Shown piece by piece: positions 10,526 to 20,514 of a DNA stretch of 64,000 nucleotides (its first letter is position 1; the number at the start of each line of letters is the position of its first letter). Source of the DNA: Vombatus ursinus (Eukaryota; Chordata; Mammalia; Diprotodontia; Vombatidae); NCBI RefSeq assembly GCF_900497805.2, contig NW_020940358.1, forward strand, positions 23,162,200 to 23,226,199. The letters run 5' to 3'. The translations under genes and the position numbers were made by a program. The notes below the pieces were generated by a model. The model worked only from the letters and a program-made list of their open reading frames with translations. It did no database searches and was not told where the DNA came from.

Positions 10526-11585
10526 AAGTGAAAGACTTGGCAATTGATTGGCTATGGGGGTGTGGTGTGAGGGAAGGGAAAGGAGTCAAGGATAACTCTG
10601 AAGTTGGAAGCCTGGGTAACTGGAAGAATGGTAGTACTTTTTTTTTTTTTTTTTTTTTTTGGTGAGGCAATCGGGATTAAGTGATTTGCTCAGGGTCACA
10701 CAGCTAGTCAATGTCAAGTGTCTGAGGTCAGATTTGAACTCAGGTCCTCCTGACTCCAAGGTTGGAGCTCTATCCACTGCGCCACCTAGCTGTTCCAAGA
10801 ATGGTCGTACTTTCAACAGAAAGGGGAAAGTCTGGAGAAGAGCTAGTGGGTTTAGCCAGGAAGATAATGAGTTCTGTTTAGGGTATATTAAATTTGAGAT
10901 GCTAATGTAATATCCAGTAGAAATGTCTAGCATGGTAATGTGAGATTGGAGGAGACTAGAGCTGAATATATAGATTTGGGAATTGTCTATATAGAAATGA
11001 TGATTGTACCGATTAGAAAACATGAGATCATCAAGAAAGAGAGTATAGATAGATGGAGAAAAGAAAAAACAAAACAGGACATAGCTGTGGGGGAATCCCA
11101 CATTTAAGGGTCAGAGGATGGGTGATGATCCAGCAAAGGAAACTGAGGAGTGATTAGTCAAGTACCATGAGAACCAGGAAAGAGCAGAGCTATAGATTCC
11201 AAGGGAGAAGAGAATGTTTAAGAGGAAGGGAGTAGTCCACAGTATTGAAAACTGCAGAGTGGTTAAATAGAATGAGGATTTAGTATAGAACATCAAATTT
11301 ATCAATGAAAAGGGGGCTGGTGTCCTTGGAGAGAATTATTTCAGTTGCATCTTGAAACAAGTTGAGAAGTGAGTGCGAGGCAAGGCAGTGGAAGCGACAG
11401 TATAAATTACTATTATCCAAGGATTTTGTCTGTGAAAGGGGGAAGAAATATTTGGTGTTAATTTGAAGGGATAACAGGATCAGTTGAAGATTATAGGAAT
11501 AATCTGGGCATGTTTGTAGATAGTGGAGGAGCCAAAAGATAGGGAGAGATTGATGAGTAGGGGGTGGGTGTCGTGAGTTCAGTAT
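10526..11585 (-). mobile_element. L2 LINE, reverse transcriptase region
   Basis: Minus-strand translation gives recognisable L2 reverse transcriptase: a DTVDHPFLLN-like block, ALSWFSWYLTNHSSVSFAG at about 11120-11200, and YTLFLDDLMFSNRYNHHFYI with DNSQIY (the position of the YADDSQIY catalytic motif) at about 10940-11060. The frame is broken repeatedly and the Ala-Asp of the motif has decayed. A SINE interrupts it at 10638-10796. Ancient, non-functional. Confidence 0.85.
10638..10796 (-). mobile_element. Marsupial tRNA-headed SINE inserted in L2
   Basis: T run (antisense A tail), GGGTCACACAGCTAGTCAAT, CAGGTCCTCCTGACTCCAAG, and the head TCCACTGCGCCACCTAGCTG. The flanks AAGAATGGTAGTAC (10624) and AAGAATGGTCGTAC (10797) are a 14-base duplication with one mismatch, which fits L1-driven retroposition. 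Confidence 0.93.
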
Positions 11586-11602
11586 AGATATAAGTATAAC
11601 TG

Positions 11603-11751
11603 GTGCAGCTAGGTGGCGCAGTGGACAGAGCACTGGCCCTGGATTCAGGAGGACCTGAGTTCAAATCCGGCCTCAGACACATAACACTTACAGCTGTGTG
11701 ACCCTGGGCAAGTTACTTAACCTCATTGCCTATCCCTAAAAAAAAAAAAAA
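11603..11751 (+). mobile_element. Marsupial tRNA-headed SINE, young copy
   Basis: Head GCAGCTAGGTGGCGCAGTGG, then GGAGGACCTGAGTTCAAATC and GCTGTGTGACCCTGGGCAAG, ending in A14. A perfect 17-base duplication, AGATATAAGTATAACTG, lies at 11586-11602 and 11752-11768. The intact duplication makes it one of the youngest insertions here. Confidence 0.96.
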
Positions 11752-11844
11752 AGATATAAGTATAACTGAAAGAGATCTTGGTGTCAGAATTAACCACAAG
11801 ATGATTATGTTGTGAGATGTTCTAATGATGCTGGGATGTTGTAA

Positions 11845-12030
11845 AACAAAGATGACATGAGGCTATTGGGATGCTTCCTCTTCTGCTATATTCTGCGTGA
11901 ATCAGACTTTTATAAAAACTCTTATGTCCGTTTATGGTTACCAAAAATTTTAAAAGAATGTGGGAAAACCGGAAAAGATACACAGAAAAGGGAGAAAATG
12001 ATAAGAGGAATAGGATTGGATAAATTTAGG
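11845..12030 (+). mobile_element. CR1-like LINE fragment
   Basis: TTTATGGTTACCAAAAATTT, AAAACCGGAAAAGATACAC, GAGAAAATGATAAGAGGAAT and AGGCTAAGAAAGGAAG parallel a widespread amniote CR1 3' block (GGTTACC, then a GGAAAA block, then AATGATAA). Old and degraded. Confidence 0.5.
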
Positions 12031-12109
12031 CTAAGAAAGGAAGTCTAAGCATTGTTCTGATTTCCTTCTCCATATTAAGGAGCCAGTTGAATAGGGGATG
12101 ATAAAACTC

Positions 12110-12428
12110 AATGAAAAGAGCACTGGATGAGAAGTCTAGAGACGTGGGCTGCAGTCCTGGGTCTTTCATTAATCTGCTGGGTGACCTTTGGAATGCTACC
12201 ATAACATAATGGGAAAAATACTTGACCTAGAGTCAGAAGACCTGGATTCAAATTCAGCCCCTAACACTTTAAAGCTGTGTGACTTTAGTCAATTTTATTC
12301 TATTCAACACACTTATTAAATGACTGTTCTATGCTCAGTGCTAGGGATAAAGTTTGAAAAAAAAAAAGGACAGAATTCCTACACTCAAGAGACCTTACAT
12401 TCTTCTGTGGAGAAGGGAAGGGAAAATA
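12110..12428. mobile_element. Two MIR fragments (+), then an L2 3' fragment (-)
   Basis: MIR: GGGCTGCAGTCCTGGGTC (12110-12180) and GTCAGAAGACCTGGATTCAA (12186-12288). Antisense L2 (12290-12428): TCAGTGCTAGGGATAAAGTT and AAGAGACCTTACATTCTT. Confidence 0.7.
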
Positions 12429-12429
12429 C

Positions 12430-12548
12430 ATGTTATACATATATATGCATATATATATGTATACACACACATATATACATATATATGTATTTGTATGTAT
12501 GTGTGTGTATATATATATATATATGTATAGCTATATGTATATATTAGG
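12430..12548. repeat. (TA/CA)n microsatellite
   Basis: ATATATGCATATATATATG and CACACACATATATACAT alternate across about 120 bases. Confidence 0.95.
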
Positions 12549-12639
12549 TAAAGGGTGATAGGGACAATGGAAAAATCTAGACAGTGCTCCAGCAAAAATT
12601 GTAGCAGGAGTGACCTGTTTCAACTAGGACAATAAAGGC

Positions 12640-12900
12640 AAGCCATTAACCACCCTAGGTGTCATTTTTCCCATCTGTAAAATGAGGGAATTGAACTACC
12701 TACAAGGTCCCTTCCAACTCTCATGGCCCGTGGTACTTGAATGCCTCTCTGAGCTTAAGTTTCTTCATCTGTAAATGTGGGTGATAGTCGCCATTTTATG
12801 TCTTGAACCCAACAGAACTGTTGTTGGGGTCAAATGACGTAACATTCATTAAGCAGTTGCAACTGTCAAGTGTTCTATAAATGTAAATTGTCGCTATCAT
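12640..12900 (+). mobile_element. Two MIR-family SINE fragments
   Basis: First copy: CCCATCTGTAAAATGAGGG, AAGGTCCCTTCCAACTCTC. Second: GAGCTTAAGTTTCTTCATCT with a full CORE 3' part, CAGAACTGTTGTTGGGGTC and AAGTGTTCTATAAATGTAAA. Confidence 0.75.
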
Positions 12901-13190
12901 TTGAACAATCTAAACCAAGGATCTCCAGAAGCTGACAAATTCTATTACAGTCAGCAGAGCTTCAGTTCTCGTATGAGACTCTTCTTGGCTGAGAGAGATA
13001 CCAAGGGCTCCACCCGCACATGCACAGCTCAGGAAGTGACTGAACCATCTTGTCTTCTTATCATGTATTTTTCTGAAGACCCTCTTTACACTGTTTCTCC
13101 TGCATAATTTCTCATTTATAATATTAGGAGGGAAATATACTAGAAATGCTGCAATAGAAGTTCCTCATACTCACTCACATGCCTTTCCAT
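12901..13190. other. No recognised feature
   Basis: Mixed-composition sequence between two MIR blocks. I see no family and no persuasive frame. Confidence 0.45.
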
Positions 13191-13490
13191 TAGATCTCAG
13201 AGGAAACTGAGATTAAGGGATTTGCTCAACATCACACAGGTATTAAATGCCAAAAGTAGGATTCAAGCCAAGGCCTTCTAACTCCAGAGCCAGGGTTCAC
13301 ATGCTGCATCTGAAAACTATAGGGTCTTAGATCAAGAGGTAGAAGGAATCTTAAAAACTCTTTAATCCAACTGCCTCATTTTGTAGGACAAGAAACTGAA
13401 CTACACAGAGGTTAAGTAACTTGCCCAGGGTCACACAGCTCAGAAGGGTATAAAGTGGGTTTTAAACCCAGTTTTTTTTTTCACTGTAAG
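13191..13490 (-). mobile_element. Two MIR-family SINE fragments
   Basis: GAAACTGAGATTAAGGGATT and CATCACACAGGTATTAAATG belong to the first. AGTAACTTGCCCAGGGTCAC (13415-13435) belongs to the second, which starts at TAGATCAAGAGGTAGAAGG. Confidence 0.8.
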
Positions 13491-13689
13491 TCCACAGGCA
13501 GTATTTTGCAGCCATATAATATCCTTTTATTATTAATATTAATGTTAATATTAAAAAGGGTTTATGTTTCAGGGAGAACTTGGGATCAATAAGAGAACTA
13601 TACAATTTCCCTATAGCAATTCAGCCTGCTTTCTTCCTTCTGCTTAATTCTGGACATACTTTTTTGTGTACATACACATACACATGCCT

Positions 13690-13752
13690 TCCTTATATAT
13701 GGTATATATATTGCATGTACATATATGTGTATATATATATATATATACTATA
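13690..13752. repeat. (TA)n-rich microsatellite
   Basis: TATATATGGTATATATATTG and TGTATATATATATATATA; AT-rich throughout. Confidence 0.9.
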
Positions 13753-13905
13753 TCTGTCTATAATACATACACTATCATTTGTATCTCTGTCTATCTACCA
13801 ATGGACTAGCTCTATTAATTATCTCTTCAACAGCATGTCATGAAAACAGACAGTGGAAGTTCTCTGTCCATTTGATTTTTCTGGTAGTTGTGTCAAACTC
13901 TTTTG

Positions 13906-14102
13906 AGCTGGGGGGCAATATGGAATAGTGGATTCTCCACTAGGTTTGGAATCAGGAAGAACTGGTTTTGAATCCTGACTCAGGCACTTACTAGCTGTGT
14001 GACCCTGGGCAAATCACTTAATCTCTCTGTTCCTGTTTTCTCATCAGTAAAATAAGGCAGCTGGATTCAGTGAACTCTCATGTCCCTTCTATGATCTTAT
14101 GA
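13906..14102 (+). mobile_element. MIR-family SINE
   Basis: GGTTTGGAATCAGGAAGAAC, TTACTAGCTGTGTGACCCTG, TTTTCTCATCAGTAAAATA and the tail TCATGTCCCTTCTATGATCT. Confidence 0.85.
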
Positions 14103-14262
14103 GTGATTATGAATCTCATTTAGGAACCTCTCCCACGCCCTAGAACTTGATGTAATCAGCACAATGTCATCCGTAAATGGGGGCATCTGGAAGAACCTCT
14201 TCATCCATAGGAAATCTGTCTTCAGTGTAGATTTGATGCTGGATGTCCTCCATAATGGTGGC
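14103..14262 (-). mobile_element. LINE reverse-transcriptase fragment, RTE- or R4-like
   Basis: Minus-strand translation gives KRFFQMPPFTDDIVLITSSS followed by RAWERFLNEI. FTDDIVLI resembles the FADDIVLI catalytic box of non-LTR reverse transcriptases, with Thr in place of Ala. It does not fit L1, L2 or the RTE at 54-57 kb, so a second LINE clade may be present. It is only about 50 codons, so the call is tentative. Confidence 0.4.
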
Positions 14263-14379
14263 AGACTCTTTTGGTTAGTGTTTGTCTGTCTCTTTGTTTT
14301 ATGACTCACTTGTATATGTGCATATATAGAGTATGTATACTTATTTCACACACACATATAATGTTAATCAGAAGGTGGC

Positions 14380-14650
14380 ATTTCACAGCTAAGTGGCAGA
14401 GTGGATGGAATGCTGGGTCTGGAGTCAGGAACACCCGAGTTCAAATTTCGTCTTGGATACTTACTAGCTGTGTGACCCTGGGCTAATCACTGAACCTCTG
14501 TTTGTTTCAGTTTCCTCAATTGTAAAGTAGGGATAATAAAACCACCTACTTTGCAGGATTGTTGTGAGGATCAAATGAGATTATATTTGTAAAATACTTA
14601 ACACAGTGCCTGGCACGTAGTAGGTGTTACACCAATGCTTATTCCCTTTT
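14380..14650 (+). mobile_element. tRNA-headed CORE-SINE (MIR/MAR1-like), near full length
   Basis: Head ACAGCTAAGTGGCAGAGTGG, then ACTAGCTGTGTGACCCTGGG, CAGTTTCCTCAATTGTAAAG, the core GATTGTTGTGAGGATCAAAT, and the L2-like tail ACACAGTGCCTGGCACGTAG. It combines the marsupial-type head with a MIR-type core and tail. Confidence 0.85.
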
Positions 14651-14699
14651 CCTCTTTCCTGAATGAAAGCAAATAATTTTTTTTTAAGAATAGCCTATG

Positions 14700-15900
14700 G
14701 TAGAGGAATCAGGAGGGATAGGAAATAAGAGATATATACAAACATAAAATAAAGAACTTATTAGGGAAAAAAAGCAATGGTAGTAATCATGATCTCAGAC
14801 AAAGTTAAAGCTAAAATAGATTTAGTCAAAAGAAAAAAATAGGGAAACTACACTATATGTCAGCCACATTAACCAATATTGTTTTAGACTGTTTAAAATA
14901 ACTAGATAGTATAATGTTGGAGTATTACTGTGGTATAAAAATGATGAGTTGGTAGACTTAGAAAAATATGGAAAGACTTGGGCTTATGAAGGAAGATGTT
15001 ATCCATCCTCAGAGAAACAGAAGACAAACAAGCATAGCACAGTCTAACATAGATGCATATGAATGTATAGTCTATATATGAGCATGATTATAAATAAGTA
15101 TATGCATGTGTATATGTATGTGTATATGTGTATGTATATGCACTACATATATGTATGTGTATATAAGTATATATGTATTTATATGTATATATATGTACAT
15201 ATATATTTATACCGTGCCTAATTGTAGCCTTCTGGGGGGAGAAGAATGAGGAAAGGGGAAAAAAGAACAAAGTAAAAAGTACACAGCAGAGAACAAAAAA
15301 CTCACGAGGAAGCAAAGAAAAGATGGACATCTCTGAACACAATGTGTAGTACTTATTATATAGGCTTTCTTGAAATGGAAATTTACTGCTGTATATTTTA
15401 AATCCTCTTATGTTTTGTTGTGCACATGGCAATGCTTTTTGTCTTTTCCTATTTTGTATTTAAATTTTAGTATTTAAGTTTATAATATGTTTCTTTTTTC
15501 TTGTGTATTTAAGTTTAAAATAAGTTAATTTTAAAAATAGTCCACAAACAATAAGCATCTTGGGATCTCATATACCTTTCAATCAACTATATGACAGTAA
15601 AGATGTTAACTGTTGTAGAAATGTCATTTGTGAAAGCCTAATTGTTCCCTTTTTATAACTTTATCAAGTGGCTAAGAATGCCTGCCACCTATTGGTAAAG
15701 AGGTGGTGGCAAAAGGTATGGAATGAGGAATGCAGTTTCAGGTGTCTGAAAAGTGTTGGTTTGTTTTGATTAACACTACTTATTAATTGCAAGGAAAGAT
15801 TTGAGGAGTGGTGAGAGAAGGCACTGAGAAATGATAGTGATGGTTTAAAAAGCACATAAATGAAACATTAAAAGAGATACTTAAAACAAATAAATAAAAC
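14700..15900 (+). mobile_element. L1 LINE, plus strand, rearranged 3' pieces
   Basis: ATCATGATCTCAGACAAAGT (14785) is sense ORF2. GACTTAGAAAAATATGGAAA matches the ORF2 end, and TGCTGTATATTTTAAATCC plus GGTATGGAATGAGGAATGC (15720) look like L1 3' UTR. A TA/TATG microsatellite lies at 15050-15215. The pieces are in order but large parts are missing. One of only three plus-strand L1 copies. Confidence 0.6.
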
Positions 15901-15904
15901 ACCC

Positions 15905-16265
15905 CCTACCCTGAAAAACTCGATTTAGGTTGCCTTTGGTGTGTATTTAAATTATTCTCATAAAAATTTTATGTAAGTGGGAAAATTGGCATGTGTGGGT
16001 TGATAGATATCCATAGTCTCTTGGTCATCTTTTTGGGTTAATATTGAGATACAAGAATTTTTGCCCCCAGATTTTTTCTCTTTTGTGTCCCTTGAGAATT
16101 GATCTCCCAAAATGCTCAAAATTGTTCTGACTCCAATACTGACCTTCTCTCTGGATACATGATACAGTCCATCCAGCGCTCCCATCATTGACTCCCACAG
16201 CGCCATTTCCACGTCCATATAAAACTATTGCCTTAAAGTCCAAATGTGGTGGCTCCATTGTCCTT
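15905..16265. other. No recognised feature
   Basis: No repeat family or coding signal recognised. A slightly GC-richer stretch (CATCCAGCGCTCCCATC) lies near 16170. Confidence 0.45.
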
Positions 16266-16266
16266 A

Positions 16267-17395
16267 TTAATCAACCAATCAATTGACAAGTATTCACGAA
16301 GCAGCTGTTGTTCCACATCCTGTGCTAGACATTACAAACACGGAAGCAGAACAGGTCTGGTCTTCAAGAGCTGACATTCTAATGAGGGAGGTCATATGCA
16401 TACACACATACACATAGAGAAATATACGAAACATACAGAGAAGATATGTTAACCTTTGTGGGAAAGACATTGGCAACTGGAGTGGGTGGATAGGAGGGGA
16501 GACCAGAAAAGGCCTCATGAGGAAAGTGGTACTTAAGCTGAGTTTTGAATGACATTAGCAATTCCAAAAGGTGGAAGTGAAGAGGGAAGAACAGTGCAAA
16601 GACACAGAGGTGGAAGATAGAGTATCATGTATGAGGATTAATAAGGAGGCCAGGATGGCTGGATGGTAGGGTGTATCAGGAGAGTAATAAGCCTGGAAAA
16701 ATAGTCTGGGGTCAGGTTGTGAGGAGTTTTAATGTCAAATAGAAAAGTTTATGTTTGATTCTAAAGGTAAAATGAGTAAGGTGTTGACATGGTCAGACCC
16801 GTGCTTTCATGAAATCACTCTAGTGGCTGTGTGGAGGATGGAATGGAGTGGAGAGAGACTTCAATTAGGAAGTTATTATAATAGAGGCAAGATGTAATGA
16901 AAACTTGATTTAGGCTGGTGGCTTCATGAGTGGAGAGAAAGGGACACTTGCTAGAAATACTGTTGCAGAGAAATAAGACTTGACAACTGATTGTATATGT
17001 GAGGTGAAAGAGAACAAGGAGATGAAGATGATTCCAATATTGTAAACCCAAATGACTTGAAGTCTTCTGGTGACCTAGAAGAAGGTGCCCTTGGCAGAAC
17101 TAGGGAAATTCCCCCCAAAAGAATGGTGGATTATGGGGGAAAGATAACGAATACTGTTTTAGACACATCGAATTTAAGATACTGATGGGACATCCAGTTT
17201 GAAGTGGCTAGCAGACAGTTGGTGATGAGAGACTGGAACTTAGGAAAGAGACTAGGACTGGATATGTAAAGATCTGGAAGTTGTCATCTCCATAAGATGA
17301 TGTTTTAACCCATGGGAGCTGATGAGGTGAGAGCATGTAGAAAGAGAAAGAGCAGTAAAGAGCCTCATGTTATAACTCTAACTAATGACATTTAA
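16267..17395 (-). mobile_element. L2 LINE, 1.1 kb
   Basis: Starts with the antisense tip AACCAATCAATTGACAAGTA. It continues AAGAGCTGACATTCTAATGA, GTTGACATGGTCAGACCC, GGATGGAATGGAGTGGAG, TTATGGGGGAAAGATAACGA and CATGGGAGCTGATGAGGTGA. This is the same antisense ORF2-to-3' end order as at 10526-11585. Broken in all frames. Confidence 0.85.
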
Positions 17396-17408
17396 AATGA
17401 ATTATCAT

Positions 17409-17560
17409 AGGGGTAGCTAGGTGGCACAGTAGATAGAGCTTTGGCCTTGGAGTCAGGAGGACCTGAGTTCAAATCCAGCCTCAGACACTTGAAACTTACT
17501 AGCTGTGTGACCCTGGGCAAGTCACTTAACCCCAATTGCCTCACCAAAAAGAAAAAAAAG
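17409..17560 (+). mobile_element. Marsupial tRNA-headed SINE
   Basis: GTAGCTAGGTGGCACAGTAG, GGAGGACCTGAGTTCAAATC, ACTAGCTGTGTGACCCTGGG, AACCCCAATTGCCTCACC, then an A-rich tail. The 11-base duplication TGAATTATCAT lies at 17398-17408 and 17561-17571. Confidence 0.95.
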
Positions 17561-17666
17561 TGAATTATCATCCTCTCAAACGAAACTGAGAAGTAGCAGT
17601 CAAATAGGTGCAAAGGGAAGCATGAGGGCAGAGAGAGAATCAAGGAAGAGAAAGAAGGTGGAGAAT

Positions 17667-17668
<2 letters not shown>

Positions 17669-17714
<46 letters not shown>

Positions 17715-17724
17715 NNNNNNNNNN

Positions 17725-17777
<53 letters not shown>
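17669..17777. repeat. (TG)n microsatellite with an assembly gap
   Basis: TG runs at 17669-17714 and 17725-17777 flank ten Ns at 17715-17724. The ten Ns are probably a placeholder, so the true repeat length is unknown. His/Thr frames across it are artefacts. Confidence 0.97.
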
Positions 17778-17779
<2 letters not shown>

Positions 17780-18290
17780 GCTTCCAGGTGCTCTATGAGC
17801 TTTTGACCTCTCATTTATTTCTCTTGAACCATATTTCCCGGTCATTTTACTTCATCCTCTTCTTCGCCAACTTTTGCATTAAATATGCTATTAAAGAGCC
17901 TGAAAGCGTGCAGAATTTTTGTTTGGAAAGTGTTAGACTGGTCCTCAAAAAATGGATACAAATTGCTACTAGGACCATCCTTGAAGCCATGGGGGAACCC
18001 ACTAGAGCTTATATCCCATTGGCATAGGTTTGGAGAACTCTTAGCTCAATGCCACCATGAAGAATCAAAATAGGACATCATGGAGGAATAAGACAAGTTA
18101 TAATAATTAGACAAGCAACAAATAAGTATTTGTTCATTTTGCCACATACTAAATGTAAGTGTGCATACTACAGCTGCATGAATTGTGATTATGTTTTAAT
18201 AAAGAAAATTAATTTAAAAAATTAACCAGCTGTAGCAAAAATCACTCCATCATTCTCCATAGTTTCCAGAATTTCTTTTTCAAGTAATTT
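17778..18290. other. No recognised feature
   Basis: Unassigned. The end (TTTTAATAAAGAAAATTAAT near 18194) resembles an A-rich LINE tail, but no body is recognisable. A short antisense L2 tip (AATCAATCAACAAACATC) follows at about 18308. Confidence 0.4.
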
Positions 18291-18459
18291 ATTTAATCAA
18301 ACAATTAATCAATCAACAAACATCAGCCTGCTGTTTTTCAGTAAAGAATTACTGTTAAACATCTGTCTTCTTTCACTATGATCATACAGCTTGAGACCAC
18401 ATCAAAATATTTGCTCCAACAATCTGATCTCCAAAGATATGAAAATACTCTGATAATTG

Positions 18460-18642
18460 CTGTTTGGTCTAGTGGATTGAGAGGTAAGAGCCTTGAGGTG
18501 AAGTAGTGGTTTCTGCTTCTCATGACCTTGGGGATGGGCAAGTCACTTTTGCTTCGTTTGGATCAAAGTCTCTTTAAGTGTAAGATGAGATGGTTAGACT
18601 CAACCTCTAGGGTCCCTTCCAACTCTTGCGTTCCATGTTCTG
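18460..18642 (+). mobile_element. MIR-family SINE
   Basis: TTGGTCTAGTGGATTGAGAG, GACCTTGGGGATGGGCAAGT, CTAGGGTCCCTTCCAACTCT. Confidence 0.75.
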
Positions 18643-19140
18643 ACTTACCAGGTAAAATTTAGGAGTTTTAAAGTACCAATCGTATATGGCATAAAAAAAC
18701 ACAGTCCCTGTCCTCTATCTACTCTCATTCTAAAACAGGAAAAAAACCCCAAATCTCTAAAAACCATATGCACTTGAGGTGAAATTGATAGGTTATTTGC
18801 AAAGGAACAAAGACCCAAAAGCAAAATTCAGTTTCCTTTTGTTTCAAGGCAACTCAGTCTCCTACCCCTTGAAGCATCTCCCTTGGCAATGTGTACTCTG
18901 CACTGCCTATAAATTTCATTTACAACACAGAAAGCAGGGATAGCCCCACTGCAGTGGTGAGAAGAGAGGGCTCAGACTCCACATTTATGGGCCTAGTTCC
19001 CAGCCATGGTACTCATCCACTATGTGACTCTGAGCAAGCAATGCTTTCCTCCTTCACAGAATCTTTCATCTTTAGATCTCAAAGCACTTTACACACACCT
19101 TAATTAGGCATGCCTCATTACACTCCTGGAAGATATATAT
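18643..19140. other. Mostly unassigned, with a weak MIR trace near 18940-19100
   Basis: CTCATCCACTATGTGACTCT and GAGCAAGCAATGC suggest a decayed sense MIR. The preceding 290 bases hold nothing I recognise. Confidence 0.4.
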
Positions 19141-19158
19141 TATTAACTGTCTGTTGCT

Positions 19159-19260
19159 ACAGACACCATCAGTGACATGGATGATTGGAAAGGAAGGTGG
19201 GCCTCTCATGTAGTGAGAATAAGGAATTGGAGGTGCACAGCAGGAATGCTGAACTGAAGT
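19159..19260 (+). mobile_element. LINE ORF2 C-terminal fragment, RTE- or R4-like
   Basis: Plus-strand codons from 19159 read TDTISDMDDWKGRWASHVVR then IRNWRC. The RWASHVVRIRN block resembles the conserved RWAGHVxRM box at the C-terminus of RTE- and R4-type LINE proteins. It is one short block only and could be chance. It may belong with the fragment at 14103-14262. Confidence 0.35.
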
Positions 19261-19306
19261 TAACGAGATAGAAAAAAGCTTTGTAAGCCTTGGAGCATTA
19301 TATAAT

Positions 19307-19328
19307 TATTTATTTATTTATTTATTTT
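19307..19328. repeat. (TTTA)n
   Basis: Five to six TTTA units. Confidence 0.9.
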
Positions 19329-19361
19329 GAATTTTATTTAAAGAATTGATTAACCAAGAGA

Positions 19362-19455
19362 TCATAGGCTCACAGGATCCTAGATTTAGAGCCAGAAGGA
19401 ACCGTCAAAGCCATTTAGTACAATCTCCCTTTTGCAGGTGACAAATTGAAGCCAT
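19362..19455 (-). mobile_element. MIR-family SINE fragment
   Basis: TCCTAGATTTAGAGCCAGAA and AAAGCCATTTAGTACAATC are the antisense start of a MIR-like copy. Confidence 0.65.
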
Positions 19456-19529
19456 CTTTTATTTTTACTTCACATTTATTTCAGCATAGAACCTTTCCTA
19501 CCACCACCCCCACCATTGAACTAACCAAC

Positions 19530-20465
19530 AAAAATTTTTTCATTAATTTATTTTGATTTATCAACAATCACTTCTATAAGCTTTTGAGTTTAAAATTTTT
19601 CTCCTCCTCTCTCCCCACCTCTCTCCCCAAGATGGCACATAATCTGATATGGGCTATACATATACATTTCTATTAAACATTTTCACATTGGTGATGTTGT
19701 AAGTAAGAATTAGAACCAATAGGAGGAACCACCAGAAAGAGGAAACAAAACAAAACAGAAGGAAAAAAAGAGCAAATAGTGTGCTTCGATCTGCATTCAA
19801 ACTCCATAATTCTTTCTCTGGATGTGGATAGCATTTTCCATCCTGAGGCCTTTGGAGATGTCTTAGATCCTTGTATTGCTGAGAAGGGCTAAGTCTATCA
19901 AAGTTAGTCATTGCACAACTTGGCTGTTACTGTGTACAATGTTCTCCTGGTTCTGCTCACTTCACCCAGCATCAGTCCATGCAAGTCTTTCTAGGTTTTT
20001 CTGAAGTCTGCCTGCTCATCATTTCTTATAGCACAGTAGTATTCCATTACATTCATATACCATAACTTCTTCAGCCATTTCCCAATTGATGGGCATCCCC
20101 TCAATTTCCATTTCTTTGCCACCACAAAAAGAGCTACTATAAATGTTTTTGTACATGTGGGTCCTTTTCTCATTTGTATGATCTCTTTGGGATATAGCCC
20201 TAGAAGTACTATTGCTGGGTCAAAGGGTATGCACATTTTTATAGCCCTTTGGGCATAGTTCCAAATTGCTCTCCAAAATGGTTGGATCAATTCACAACTC
20301 CCCCAACAATGCATTAGTGTTCCAATTTTCCCACATATTCTCCAACATTTATCATTTTCCTGTTTTGTCATGTTGGTCTGATCAGTGTGATGTGGTACTT
20401 CGGAGTTGTTTTGATTTGCATTTCTCTAATCAATAGTGATTTAGAGCAATTTTTCATATGATAGG
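19530..20465 (-). mobile_element. L1 LINE 3' end, moderately young
   Basis: Antisense marsupial L1: TTTATCAACAATCACTTCTA, GATGGCACATAATCTGATAT, CATTCAAACTCCATAATTC, TGTGTACAATGTTCTCCTGG, CCCAATTGATGGGCATCCCC, CCCTTTGGGCATAGTTCCAA. It covers the ORF2 C-terminus and 3' UTR and is 5'-truncated near 20465. It is clearly better preserved than the other 3' fragments. Confidence 0.93.
19991..20371 (-). pseudogene. L1 ORF2 C-terminal remnant
   Basis: A 126-residue minus-strand frame reads as the end of L1 ORF2: HCWGSCELIQPFWRAIWNYA, then FDPAIVLLGLYPKE, FIVALFVVAKKWK, and WYMNVMEYYCAIRNDEQ. In the family this C-terminal segment follows the reverse transcriptase and carries a Cys-rich motif. The reverse transcriptase and endonuclease are absent because of 5' truncation, so it cannot act. 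Confidence 0.9.
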
Positions 20466-20478
20466 TTTTCACATTTGC

Positions 20479-20502
20479 AAAAAAAAAAAAAAAAAAAAAA
20501 AA
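20479..20502. repeat. A24 homopolymer
   Basis: The run sits just beyond the 5'-truncated end of the minus-strand L1, between two L1 fragments. It is on the wrong side to be that L1's own tail. It may mark a lost plus-strand retroposed sequence or slippage. Confidence 0.85.
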
Positions 20503-20514
20503 GGAGGAACATGC

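Noticed and set aside
10586-11101. 171-codon minus-strand frame as a host gene
   Set aside because: It is a chimera of L2 reverse transcriptase and an inserted SINE read through.
11603-11680. True tRNA gene in the SINE head
   Set aside because: The head is tRNA-derived but diverged, followed by a SINE body and A tail, flanked by a duplication, and present in many copies.
17392-17845. His/Thr repeat proteins
   Set aside because: Translation of the TG/CA microsatellite across an N gap.
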